Origin: Lineus longissimus
Lineage: Eukaryota > Nemertea > Pilidiophora > Heteronemertea > Lineidae
Direction of reading: 5' to 3'
Length of the DNA: 64,000 nucleotides
Assembly (NCBI RefSeq): GCF_910592395.1
Contig: NC_088319.1
Coordinates: 8,372,001-8,436,000, forward strand
The notes beneath the pieces are model-generated. The model was not told where the DNA came from and made no database searches. It saw nothing but the letters and a program-made list of their open reading frames with translations. Positions within the stretch are counted from its first letter, which is position 1, and each line of letters begins with the position of its first letter. Positions 1-10,247 of this stretch are shown piece by piece. A program made the position numbers and the translations under genes.

Positions 1-1335
1 AAAGTAAAATCTAATGGTCTTAAACGAAATAAGCATGAAATTTTTAGGAAATGTCTTTTTTATGGTGTACGTATAACGTTTTGGCCACAAATTTTTATTT
101 TGATGACTTTATACCCGACTTTAAACCTGGTGAACGCTGGTGGGCGCTGGTGGACGCTGTTTAGGATAACCGGATACTACAACGATCTTGATTGGTTGGC
201 TGAGACTCGGAAACATAAGCCTAACTATGATTAGCTGTATGATTCGGTACATTCCGCCACAATCCTTCAGAATACATACCATAATACTAAGAACCTCAAA
301 CCTCTGTGCCAACTTTGTGTAGCTCCTCGTGGATAGATGTGATGTATATGATTACTGCAGTCAGGTTGACCGGGAATTCCAGTTTGTGTTTTTGTTCGGT
401 CTGCTATCAGCTGATGTCAGAATACGCATACTACAACACATATAGGCCTCTAATATTCGCTTCGTTCCGATGGTTGGTGAGAGCGAATTAGGCGCGATTA
501 TTATTTTCGCCTGCGATTTTTATTCAGTCTGAATTTTCGCCTGATCATAATAGAATCGCCGAAGCAGGGAGCGATTTGGAGGCGAATGAGTGTGGCGATA
601 TTCGACCAGGCGAATTTTCGCCCCGATTCGCGTGCGGACTTTGGACGTGATCCCTTAATGTACAACCAACCTCCTTTACTAAGAACTGCATATTTTCGTC
701 ATAACTTTCGGGTGCATTTATTTTTCGACCATGGACTGGATATGTTTTCGAAATGATTGTTGCATTATAAAGGTATATTAAATTTGCACCTATTCAGAAG
801 TTTGGGGATATGCAACATGCTCTAAGCAACACTATAACCCCGAAACCGTGGTACATTCCATGCACATTACCAATGGTGCTCGAAATATGAACGATCAACA
901 AAAATTCGCCCAAAATTACAGATAAATATGCGCAATTCTGTACACTTTTTTTCTAGTACATCCTGGAGTATCCCCCGGGAGTATCCGTGAAAAACAATAC
1001 GGGAGAAATATGTGTAGCCCAAATATGTCCTCCAAAAATACAACATGGCATCCACTTTCAGTTTAATGATCAATATGCATTAAACGGGTTTGCCGTTTGT
1101 TTAATTATGTCTGGTGAGCCAGGCATGCAGTTATACACAATGCTGTAGTGTAGTTACTATGTACGAATTTACTGAAACAAAATGTTCATACTACTTTGCA
1201 TATCTGTCTGCAATAACGGCAGTGCTGAAATTCATATCTAATACTTTTATACGCAAAGTTGAAATTCACAATGCAAAAAAAACTAAAGTTTTAACGAACG
1301 GTGTAGGCCGTCCAGTATTGCAAATGTATACTTAC
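1..1335. other. No gene supported
   Basis: Only short open frames with no recognisable domain or splice context are present. Around 480-640 there is a run of repeated TTCGCC/GGCGAA words, which looks like degenerate simple or inverted sequence. Confidence 0.5.
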
Positions 1336-1541
1336 TCCATCACTTCTCTTTTGACGTAATCGCGAATTCGCCTCCGCAGCGCGGCATCATTTCTCCCGTT
1401 GTAAATGGCTCTTAGATCTTCTGGCGCGTGGTCCCTCACATACTTTAAAATTCGGCAGTAATTGTCCCTGTGGACTCTGTATGCTGCTCTTATCAGCCCC
1501 TTTTCGTCGTCTCTAAGCGCCATACGACCTTGCTCCACCAT
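1336..1541 (-). CDS. Candidate first coding exon, unknown protein
   Basis: The frame opens with ATG at 1541 (context ACAATGG) and runs 68 codons to a canonical donor, GTAAGT, at 1335-1330; reading on would hit a stop inside that donor. The peptide is rich in Arg, Asp and Lys and looks like an alpha-helical, basic domain (for example LRDDEKGLIRAAYRVHRD). I do not recognise the family. It lies about 280 bp downstream of the terminal exon of the OB-fold gene on the same strand, so it would be the start of a separate gene continuing toward lower coordinates. It could also be a chance open frame, but the Kozak-like start plus perfect donor make an exon plausible. Confidence 0.35.
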
Positions 1542-1817
1542 TGTGGCATCTATCTACAACGCCTGATTTTCTTACAAGGCAGCGTATATATGGCAGAATA
1601 CGCACATGTACCCTTTTCACTGTCAGTAAACTAATCCCCGGTAACCATTTGCCAGCGAAATTTAAGTCATTTAAAAACATATCCAAAAATCAGTATATCT
1701 GGCCCTTATGATAATCATGACAATAGTCTACTGTACATGTTGATATCAGTAGTAGAAGTTTGAATGATCTGTAGGCATATTTCCAATTGACAATTTTAAG
1801 GCGTACAGGAAATGGAA

Positions 1818-2087
1818 TTAGTTATCTAGGTCCATGGATGGGAGGATGTCGCTGATATTAGGTCCCTGGTGGGTAACCTGCAGGTGTAGTGGCAGCAGTG
1901 TTAATATAGCCTCTTCATATTGTTCCTTAGTAGGATCTGGTAATTTCAATACAGTGTTGTTGAACACTGAATTTGGGATGTGATATGGGTTGAGTGTGTC
2001 CTCCTGGAGCAAGGTTATGGTGTCTTCAGTGATATTTTCAATCACAATGAAAGTGATGTCATCGTCTTTAGCCGGTCTAGTGGTTTT
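1818..2087 (-). CDS. Terminal exon of OB-fold (RPA-like) gene
   Basis: A 270-nt exon starts after a good acceptor (pyrimidine tract, then CAG at 2088-2090) and ends in TAA. It encodes 89 residues beginning KTTRPAKDDD and ending SMDLDN. Its phase (0) matches the phase at which the OB-fold exon at 2486-2704 ends, so the two join in frame. The content, alternating beta-like stretches such as ITFIVIENITEDTITLL, suits a following beta-rich domain. I do not know a named orthologue. It could be a host gene or the cargo of an old transposon. Confidence 0.5.
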   Translation of the reverse strand, partial: KTTRPAKDDDITFIVIENITEDTITLLQEDTLNPYHIPNSVFNNTVLKLPDPTKEQYEEAILTLLPLHLQVTHQGPNISDILPSMDLDN

Positions 2088-2485
2088 CTGTATGAGAGAG
2101 ATAAGATAAGCGATGGTAGTGCTTACTAGATAGTATAGCAAATTTACTGTATAGGTGTCAATGAATGTGTATGCATTTGCACTTTCTTGATAACAGATAT
2201 GGGTGTAGAAGTCTGCAAGAGAGTGGTCAATGAAGGTAGGTAAAGAAGGTTGTAGGTGTGGTAGTTGATTGGTGTCAGGACTTGCAAATGGGCACTGGAC
2301 CAGAGACTAGATGGTCTAATGTGTGGTTCTGATGTGTTTAGTAATGTGATTACATATGATACAGAGCATCAGCTGAGTGTTGGCAAGTGAGCATCAGTGG
2401 ACAGTACATATATTTTTGTAAGAAATGCGAGTTATAGTTGGTAATGATTATCTCCCAGTTTTGCTAATATCATTGCCATTCTTAC

Positions 2486-2704
2486 CTCTATTTGTGAGCT
2501 GTTATTGCAGTTTAGGGAGAGTATCCCATCATGTATGCTGCTCTTTGCATTGTGGATTGTCACATAGTCGCCAATCTTTATTGCTTCAGTACTATGTTTA
2601 CGCCAGAGGGCTACTTCAATTTTGGCGGTGTCATCTTGTACTGTGATGTTTCTGATCATAACTGCATTTTGGTTCTTATCGCCGACCTCTCTGGGTGCTT
2701 CATC
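2486..2704 (-). CDS. OB-fold exon, replication protein A-like
   Basis: This 219-nt exon (73 codons, phase 0 at both ends) has an acceptor TTTCCAG and a donor GTAAGA. The core has the pattern of an RPA70-type OB fold: a strand with ITVQDDTAKIEVALWR (the 'D-x-T-x-x-I-x-V-x-L-W' signature), then IKIGDYVTIHNAK, then LSLNCNNSSQIE. RPA-type OB folds bind single-stranded DNA. This could be a host telomere or replication factor or, as often in invertebrates, part of a mobile-element protein. The upstream exon seems to lie beyond the gypsy insertion: the sequence just right of 6607 is open toward a donor that spans the insertion site. Identity beyond 'OB fold' is not established. Confidence 0.55.
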
Positions 2705-2801
2705 CTGGAAATGAAATGAAATCTATGTAGACGAAGTTGGCTGTAGAAGTTGAGATGGTTGGCTATGGACTGGTGATAACAAGTGTTAACAGCAGACTGT
2801 T

Positions 2802-4832
2802 TTAGTAGTATTTTAGATTAGAGGGTTTTCTTACATGTGTCACGATACAACAGCTCGCGTAAGCATCAACAATCACATTGTCCTTTCCTCGAATGTGCCT
2901 TATTTCGATATTGAATCCTTGCAAGTACATACACCATCTCATAAGTAGAGCATTATGATTTTTCATTTTATGAATGAACACCAAAGGGTTATGATCTGTG
3001 TACACAACCACTGTATGCGATGGAGAATCCAGATACACCGAAAAATGCTGCAGAGCGAGGATCAACGCAAGACATTCTTTCTCTATTGTAGAGTAATTTA
3101 ACTGGTACTGATTGAGCTTTTTGGAAAAATAACAAACAGGACGATCGACACTACACTTATCTTCCTGCAAAGGCACACTGCCCACGGCCAAACCACTGGC
3201 ATCAACAGCCAACTTGAATGGTTTAGAAAAATCTGGAGCGACAAGTACAGGACTGGTCATCAAAAGTGCCTTCGCCTTTTGAAAGCTACTTTCGCATTCA
3301 CCACTCCATAGATATGGAACCTCCTTTTTTAACAGATTGGTCAGCGGAGCAACTATTTGAGATAGGTTGGGGCAAAAACGCCGATAAAACCCAACCATAC
3401 CAAGAAACCTCATCGGAGACTTCTTGTTTCCTGGAGCAGGATACTCCAACATAGCCTTCACCTTGGCTTCTATGGGTCGAACAAGGCCATGCCCAAGAAC
3501 GTGGCCGAGATAGATCACCTGACCACGGAAGAACTCGCTCTTGACCAAATTAATTGTGAGGCCAGCTTCACTGACTCGCTCAAAAAATGGCCGCATGGCA
3601 GCTAAGTGTGCATCAAACGAATCGTCACCAAGTATAGCATCGTCCTGAAAACATTCAGCATTGCTCATCCCCGCCATCACCCGATTCATCAAACGCTGAT
3701 AGCTCGCTGAAGCATTTTTAAATCCCATCGGCATAACTTTATAACGATATAAACCAGTAGGAGTAGTAAAAGCCGAGATATCCTTGGCCCTGTCAGAGAG
3801 AGGGACACCCCAATACCCCTTAAGCATATCAAAAGTGCTAATGTATCTAGACTTTCCCACTTTTTCAATGCAGTCATCCAGCCTTTTGTTCGGAAAACAA
3901 TCCGTTTTTGTGAGCAGGTTTACCCGGCGGTAGTCTTGAACTACCCTGTAACTACCATCTTTTTTAGGGATTAAAAGACAACGACTGGCCCACTCACTAT
4001 GACAAGGCTCAATAATATCATGTTCCAACATATACTCTACCTCCTTTTCAAGAGCTTGGTTTTTAACAGGACTATTATGATAAGGACCATTTTTTACAGG
4101 TTTTGCATCACCAACATCAATATCATGCTCAAGAACATTAGTCTTAGTAGGAGCATCAGAAAATACTTTAGAATATTCCAGTACAAGACTCTTGACAGCA
4201 TCTCGTTCACGCTTGATCTTAATATGTGCTAACTTAGCATCTAAGTTTTTTAATACATCTGAGTTCTTCAACCTTGGAACATAGTCTGATACGTCTTCAT
4301 CACAACAACTCTCAGGGACACAATTTAATGCAACCGAGCCAAGCAAAGTATCAGTAGCATAGACATCAGGACCGTGATACGCTTTTAGCATATTGACATG
4401 GCAAAGTCTAGTCTGTTTCACCCTGTCTGGAGTGGAAATGACATAGTCAGTGTCACAAACCTTTTTGATAATGTTGTAAGGGCCATAATACTTGGCCTGG
4501 AGAGAGTTACCCTGAAGGGGTAGAAGAGCCAATACACGGTCCCCTACTTGAAAATTTCTCTCCTTGACTTTTTTGTCAAACAAAGACTTCATTTTTGACT
4601 GACTGGATTCCAAATTTGACGTTGCCATCTCAACAGCTCTGAACAACCGGTTTCGAAATTTCGAAACATAGTCTAGAAGATTTACACCACGTTCAGTACC
4701 AATATCTTCCGACTCACAAAGCCACCTTTCTTGGAGCAACTTCAAAGGGCCTCTAACCTCGTGCCCAAACACCAACTGAAAAGGACTAAAACCTAAAGAT
4801 TCCTGAACACATTCTCTAACATTCTCTAACAT
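2802..4832 (-). pseudogene. Gypsy integrase C-terminus, reverse transcriptase and RNase H
   Basis: One 676-codon open frame. The order is integrase C-terminal part (residues ~1-150, with the KYYGPYNI GPY module near residue 115), a linker, reverse transcriptase (~240-430; LIPKKDGSYRVVQDYRRVN, FDMLKGYWGVPL) and RNase H (~500-665; AVDASGLAVG, YTDHNPL). The usual Y-x-D-D of the palm reads FQDD (ECFQDDAILG), an aromatic swap that may weaken polymerase activity. The last ~20 codons come from the LTR remnant and host intron and are not RNase H. Protease is absent. It is otherwise long and open, so the insertion is not ancient. Confidence 0.85.
2838..2867 (-). repeat. Remnant of 3' LTR of Gmr1-type element
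   Basis: About 30 bp matches the inner edge of the right LTR at 6330 with a few mismatches (shared core ACGATACAACAGCTCGCG). The sequence then passes without a break into the RNase H codons, so most of the 3' LTR and the end of pol were lost in one deletion. Confidence 0.75.
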
Positions 4833-5053
4833 TCTCTAACATTCTCATAGCAATAGGCAGAAAGCAAGTTCTTCAGTGTAGAATGGAACCTTTCAAAGGC
4901 CCCTTGAGATTCAGGATGATAAGGACTGGATTTTACATGCTTTATTCCAAGCTGACTCATAACCTGTTGAAAGATTTTGGAAATAAAGTTAGAGCCGTTA
5001 TCCGACTGCAAAGTGTCCTTTGGCAGGCCGACCCAACTGAAGAACCTGATCAA
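4826..5053 (-). pseudogene. Gypsy integrase catalytic core, second half
   Basis: The frame shows the second and third catalytic acids of the integrase RNase-H fold: QSDNGSNFIS (Asp) and PYHPESQGAFERFHSTLK (Glu in PESQG). It continues out of frame from the piece ending at 5099 and into the long frame starting at 4832, where a short direct repeat of ACATTCTCTA (three copies around 4810-4845) marks the junction and probably caused the shift. Confidence 0.85.
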
Positions 5054-5098
5054 AGCCTTTACAACAGATCTGGACGCAATGTTACGGAGAGGTATGGC

Positions 5099-5795
5099 TT
5101 AGGGGAACCTTGTCGCTGCACACATGATCGTTAACAAGTATTGGTTTCCACTAGACGACTTTGGCAAAGGGCCAACACAATTAATGATTACCCTGCTAAA
5201 AGCCTCCCCAACAGATGGTATCAGTCGAAGGGGTGCCTTAGGTATTGTCTGGTTTGGCTTTCCAACAACTTGACAAGTATGGCACTCTCTACAAAATTTT
5301 ACCACATCCAATCGAAGACCAGGCCAAAAAAAATGGCTCAAAACCCTCAGATACGTTTTTGTAATACCGAGGTGGGAACTCATAGGGGCGCCATGAGCAA
5401 GTTTCAAATTTTTTTGCCCTACCGAACCAACATGTATACCGGGGAAAGCAGTAGCCGCTCTCATCTCTAACTCTTTCAAACGGATCTGATGATCAAATTC
5501 TAACTTTCTTTGTTCAAATGCAAGTCTCTGTTGTTCGAGCTCAAACTCCTTCAATCTAATTATGTCAACAACCGGTTCATCACTGCCAATAGGTTTTTTG
5601 CCACTTGCCACACCAAACAATTTTCTTCTCCAGAAGAGCAGATATCAAAGTATCTAAAATAACCTGCTTGCTGTCACGTTTTGCGACCAAAATACCGAAA
5701 TAATCAGCTAGACTGATCAAATTGACCTTTAATAGGTCCTCCAGCATCCCCCAATCGGGATCCTCCACAAAGGCTTCTAGATTGAAAGCCATCAT
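5099..5795 (-). pseudogene. Gag N-terminus fused to integrase zinc-binding domain
   Basis: Two overlapping frames (5580-5795, then 5099-5620). The first starts MMAFNLEAFVEDPDWG, a typical gypsy gag start, and shifts frame near 5610. The second has a charged coiled coil (LKEFELEQQRLAFEQRKLEF) and then passes directly into the integrase HHCC zinc finger (HLGITKTY... CRECHTCQ) and the first catalytic block, where the expected Asp is Asn (IINCVGPLP). Several hundred codons of gag and protease are missing between these parts. The product would be an odd coiled-coil/zinc-finger fusion if it were expressed. Confidence 0.75.
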
Positions 5796-6314
5796 ACACT
5801 AGCACAACACAAAAATGTGACAAAATATTCAAAAATAATTCACACGAACTTCAAAAATGTACTAAGTGCAATTCAAAATCTGTGCACAGACCAAAATTGC
5901 TAGAAGACTTCAAAGTGACTCAATGATATCACAGTCTACGCAAGAACAATATCTGCCACAAACAAGGTTGTTAAGTACAAATTACGTACCTGTACTCAAT
6001 CAAGTGCAACAATCGCACACAAAAGTTATTTCTCAGACTCAACTGAGAAATACTACAAGAAGAAATCAGAAACCATACACGGGTTTACAGATTTTCACAA
6101 ATGGCATGCATGTGAACATATAATTTAATGCCAGTCAAATGCACATCACATAGATGCACAGCGCAGTGCAGTGCAGTGCCCGTGTTTACAGTCCGCCAAT
6201 ACAACAATGCATGGCGATACTGGACACAATGCATGTACTAATATGAGTTATATTTGCCTTCGCAAGGGTCAAGCGCGCCATGTTGAAAAAACTATTTTCC
6301 ACTAATCGGAATTT

Positions 6315-6327
6315 GGTCGAGCCCCCA
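6315..6327 (-). promoter_or_regulatory. Primer binding site of Gmr1-type element
   Basis: Immediately inside the right LTR the minus strand reads TA then TGGGGGCTCGACC, a TGG-initiated primer binding site close to the tRNA-Pro type used by many retroelements. Confidence 0.55.
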
Positions 6328-6329
6328 TA

Positions 6330-6602
6330 TGTTACGATACAACAGCTCGCGAAAGTATCGTGGCCTCAAAAGAATCCACAAAACCACAGAAATCGAATAG
6401 AAATAATTTAATGAACACAACTTGAGAATGTATAGAGTAATTTACAGAAGTTTGGAGACAAGAAAATCTACGTGTTCACTGGTTGAGAGATGGCGGCGCT
6501 TGACCTAGAACAGTGGTGCCATCTGCCCGAAGTGAATCACACTACCATCACAACCAAGGACAGAGAGACAAGACGAAACGGAGACAAACCAGCTTCGTCA
6601 CA
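6330..6602 (-). repeat. 5' LTR of Gmr1-type element
   Basis: About 272 bp bounded by imperfect inverted ends (TGTTACGA... and ...TTCGTCACA on the + strand). It is followed by the ACATGT duplication and, on the inner side, by the primer binding site. Only about 30 bp of its partner survives at 2838. Confidence 0.75.
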
Positions 6603-6607
6603 CATGT

Positions 6608-7376
6608 ATTATGGTGTCTGCTAAGGCAGGTGATGTTGGGATCTTTGTGATGGAAGACACAGGTACAGTTTGAGGTTGTAAAAGTTATTGTGCTTGCACC
6701 ATCAGCTCAGGTGGTATGTTCATTTTGGAAGTTTTTGCCATCTTTGATAACCTGGTTAAGATCAGATTATTATTTTTCACTATGAACTTTCTGATGACAA
6801 GTCAAAGTGCTGTATCTGGCTGCTATTTCGTGAAATGGTCAGGCAAGTATGCCGGCATAATTGTGACCCAACACCACAAAATGAGTCACTTGGAGCAAAT
6901 TGGCAAAAATGAATTACAAATACCAACAGAAAGCAGAGAATCTAAGCTTCAAAATGATATCAAAAGTTTTATTATAGCTCAAATATTTACAGAGTTATGA
7001 CAAATCATATTCGGGATTGCACACTGTCCAAACCGCTTTTATTTTGAGGAAGAAAAGGAGAAAAATGGACCTGAAGGTGAGGCATCAATACTAGTAAAAA
7101 GTATAGCAACCATCACAATGAGTCCATAAAACTTGTTTAATTCTTTTCATAACTAGTATATGCAACAGTTTATGCTAGAAAAATGTGCTATTTTCAATTT
7201 TCAAATCTGAAATCAGCAGCAAAACTAGTCATCAAAGTGTGCACACTGGCGGCCAACATTCAAAAAAAAAAAAAAATTTCATGAAAATAAATTCTTGAAT
7301 TTTTTTTTTCTTCCATTTCTCATGAACTACACATTCCATTGAAAATTGAAAACACAAATTTATCATAAAATATACA
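6608..7376. other. Intron-like sequence, no supported gene
   Basis: The first ~80 bp on the minus strand is open (AVPVSSITKIP-type low-complexity) and would end at a donor now overlapped by the gypsy target site, so it may be an exon of the OB-fold gene. The rest is AT-rich with A and T tracts near 7260-7310. Confidence 0.35.
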
Positions 7377-7695
7377 TTATTTCTTTCGTCCCTTCTTCTG
7401 AGGTGGAGCTCTATATTCCTCACCATCTGAACTGTCATCTGCTGCTGCTGCTGCTGCTGCTACAGCTACCGGCTTGGGACAAACAATGCCTTTCGATTCC
7501 TCACTCATGCAGTAATCCCATATCTTGTCGAAAAGATACTTCTGGTGTGCAAAGTCTAATCCAGGTGGTGTCAAACAAGTGGGGAGTTCACGTGGTGGAA
7601 GGTGATTAACATTCTTGAGCAGTTGGACGGCTTTTTCCACCGTGTCTGAGGACAGTTCCTATGTGAAAACAACACCAGGATGTCTACTATCAAAC
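7377..7695 (-). pseudogene. Last exon of DUF7869-like gene
   Basis: The exon follows an acceptor (TTTTTCAG at 7703-7696) and ends at a stop at 7377. It shows the C-terminal signature I associate with DUF7869-type uncharacterised proteins: HQKYLFDKIWDYCMSEESK then VCPKP. After this come a seven-residue poly-Ala run from a (GCT)n tract at 7440-7460, an acidic stretch and a Lys-rich tail (KKGRKK). An in-frame TAG breaks the exon just before the ELSSDTVEKA segment. The family's role is unknown; it is dispersed like a transposon gene. Assignment rests on memory of the family. Confidence 0.6.
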
Positions 7696-7846
7696 CTGAA
7701 AAATAATGGTAAAGCAAGCTTTAATAAAACCACCAAATATTCTTAAAGTATTCATCTCAAATAAAGTTTTGGTCTCATCAGGTGCATACAAATGATAGTA
7801 GACTTTTTCATTTGTTTTTGTTGGGTGAAATTTTAAGATGACTTGC

Positions 7847-7920
7847 CTCAAGTCATGCAACGATTTGATTCCATCCAGCGGCTTGAAGAAAGGCTTCAGG
7901 AACTCCTGCCAATCGTACAT
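7847..7920 (-). pseudogene. Penultimate exon fragment of DUF7869-like gene
   Basis: It encodes MYDWQEFLKPFFKPLDGIKS and ends in AG|GCAAGT, a strong GC-type donor. Splicing from 7847 to 7695 (a 151-bp GC-AG intron) keeps the frame and joins SLHDLR to FDSRHPGVV. The upstream end is cut at 7920 by a dispersed repeat, so the exon carrying the family's central conserved block is missing or displaced. Confidence 0.6.
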
Positions 7921-8230
7921 GTTATAATAATAATAAAGTTAAATTTATAAAGCGCTGTTTCCATTTGAAAATGTTCAAAAGCGCTCCCCACTATAGTTGA
8001 CAGTCATTAGTTGCGTGAGAAATGTTTTCTGAAAAGCTCAGTTTTTAGAGCCTTCCTGAACTTGTTGATACATGTTGACATAAGACTCTCCTTGTTCATT
8101 TCCCACCAGCTGAGGTCAATTTGCATTTGCGCTTGTAGTGACTGCATCAGCGATGTCATTCAGAGTGTTCATCTCGCATCTCCGAAACCGTTACTCGAAA
8201 AGCCCAAAACACCAATCTGGTGCAAACTTC
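7921..8230. repeat. Dispersed repeat fragment (AGCGCT-type)
   Basis: It starts with (ATA)n, then a block with paired AGCGCT words (AAAGCGCTGTTTCC and AAAAGCGCTCCCC), and then a fragment resembling the common short repeats of marine invertebrate genomes. It truncates the DUF7869-like exon at 7920. Family not named. Confidence 0.4.
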
Positions 8231-8323
8231 GTATGGCTGGCGATCAAGAAGTTCATAATGATGGAGTCATGATTAAGGAATTGAACCCTAGGCTTCGGAC
8301 CTTGGTTGAGTTACCAAGACACT

Positions 8324-8399
8324 CTCGGGTGGAGCTAAAATACAGTCCAAACCCGAGCCGATAGGCGAGGGTTTGGACGAAATTTTAGCTCCACCCGAG
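8324..8399. repeat. Near-perfect 31-bp palindrome
   Basis: The arms at 8324-8354 (starts CTCGGGTGGAGCTAAAAT) and 8369-8399 (ends ATTTTAGCTCCACCCGAG) pair, with one 3-nt mismatch and a 14-nt loop. A third, weaker inverted copy lies at about 8440-8465. No gene is seen in 8400-9333. Confidence 0.7.
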
Positions 8400-9424
8400 C
8401 AGCGCGTATAGGAAGTCCGGATCGGCTCGTTCAAGTGATGCTAAAATCCACGAGAGCGTGCCTTGGCCCCTATACAACTGAGCATCTGTGACCCAAGCAT
8501 CTGTGACCATACCGCATGCATCGGTGACCCAAGCCTATCGCTTCGGCGATCCCTAAATGGCGACACGATCCTTGATGAGCGCGACAGCTGTGAACTTGTG
8601 AAAAACTAGCTGACGAAAACATGATCAGGCTAAACCTAAATTATCGCTTTTAATTAAAATATTTCAAATTAAGCTTAAGCATTTTCTCCACTTTAAGAAG
8701 GTATAAAACTTGCTTACATGAATAGAATCCAATAATTCAATTAGGGCAGTTACTACCCTTTAAGGTGTTCAATATGACATTTTCAAATAAGGGAGAAATT
8801 CTAACTCATAATATCATGTCTGACTTTCCACTTATTACTGGCAACAACTAGAATGATCCTCCCTCATCCTAAATATGGTTAGGCCCTGCATAATTTGTAG
8901 AAGTATGTCACTCAAATAAACTAACACAATCTTAATACAATTTATGAACACTAGATGAGAGTTTTAGACATCACGTTTTGAAAAGGTGTCTCCCTATGTA
9001 TTTCGTCAAAATGTACACCAATGTAGGCAACAGCTGAGAGATAATTGCGCGAATAGTTCCCATGTATCCTATGCTTTTGTACACGGCCCTTACATCAGAG
9101 TTACATGACAGGTACTGCCGAAACTAATGTGTCACCTCAGAGCGAGTGTGTGACGGCTTGGGCAAATTATATGAGTCATACTAGAAGGAAAATGACCAAC
9201 CATATTTTAAAATTTACCAATGAAATATTCCAATCTAGGTTTTGACAAATAAATAAATAAAACTAATGCGAATTATTCTCAATAGTAGGAATAAAATTTC
9301 CAAGTAAAAATAGAATTTCAAGCCGCCTGTTACATAAGTCCGCATGTTTTTCACCTAAGCCGTAATTTCCAAGGAAATGGTGAACATAGATATCGCTGCA
9401 TTCAAACCTTTTGATGACGCCATA

Positions 9425-9627
9425 TGTATGGTATCACCCTGTATGATCCCCTTCCCGCGCAATCCCGGAGACACCGAACGATAGCGCCGCCACGGCCAGA
9501 TGCCGAACTTTGCTGTAATGGCTTGATGTACACACGTTCGAGTTGATGAGAAACATGGAATAAAAGTGATAGCCAGCATCATATCTGAGTCTGATTTATC
9601 CCTCCACGTAACGGCAGATATCATTCA
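9425..9627 (+). repeat. 5' LTR
   Basis: It begins TGTATGGTATCACC and ends GATATCATTCA. An AATAAA-like polyadenylation word sits at about 9558. Confidence 0.92.
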
Positions 9628-9725
9628 TTGGCGACCTTCCTTTTCGGACTATCATGGAATCTTCTGATTGACTTTATTCGGGTGTTTTTGAGAAGGCCGG
9701 GAACAGAACGGGAATCTACACGGAT

Positions 9726-10247
9726 ATGTATTGCGTAAGCGTGTGTACCGGTATGTACTGTGTGTACCTGATGTTGCCCATCTTCCTGATGGCATATCGT
9801 TCGTCGGTCCATTCCAGCACGGGCGAGACACCACACTTCATGCTTACAGCCCGTGAAATGCGTCTGCCACTGGATCTCCTCTACAAGGCTCCGTCCGAGA
9901 AGTCAGCTGCTGTTTCATCCTATGTAGCTGACCTTGAGGCTGAGTTTACCAAAGCTTACGCCATTGTCAGGGACAAGCTTAAGACTGTACAACGAGTACA
10001 GAAGCGACAGTACGTAACGTCATCTCCGAAATATCAAGCTCTGCAGCCAGGAAGTGCTGTGTGGTATTTTAACCCCAGGAGATGTTTCAAGGGGGATAGG
10101 CATCAGCCCTGGTTGGGTCCGTATAAGGTCAAGGAACTGCATAAAGACTTCACAGTGCTCCTACAGATCGATAAGGAAGGGACCACCATGCGGACACACG
10201 CGGATAAGTTACGTATTGCTCAGGATCCGGTAGTTGAGGGTTGGTAG
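9726..10247 (+). pseudogene. Gypsy integrase C-terminal domain
   Basis: From about residue 15 the frame reads as integrase just after the catalytic core: LMLPIFLMAYRSSVHSSTGE, then a helical linker, then the GPY/F module (QPWLGPYKVKELHKD) and a terminal THADKLRI segment. The preceding catalytic residues are deleted, so it cannot work alone. The open frame beginning 41 codons earlier does not look like pol and is probably fortuitous. Confidence 0.85.

Larger units (their letters stand above)
2833..6607 (-). mobile_element. Gmr1-type Ty3/gypsy retrotransposon, internally deleted
   Basis: The element lies on the minus strand. The hexamer ACATGT flanks both ends (2833-2838 and 6602-6607), which fits a target duplication. 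The right (5') LTR is about 272 bp (6330-6602). Of the left (3') LTR only about 30 bp remains (2838-2867), fused directly to the end of RNase H. Coding order is gag start, integrase, reverse transcriptase, RNase H. Integrase upstream of RT is the Gmr1 arrangement and not the usual gypsy order. Most of gag and the whole protease are missing, because the gag start runs straight into the integrase zinc finger. The integrase is cut by frameshifts near 5100 and 4830. The element cannot be autonomous. Confidence 0.85.

Noticed and set aside
5141-5470. 109-codon + strand frame
   Set aside because: It is antisense to the gypsy integrase zinc-finger region; no independent support.
7440-7460. (GCT)n as a stand-alone microsatellite of note
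   Set aside because: Short, and it encodes the poly-Ala tract of the DUF7869-like last exon; described there.
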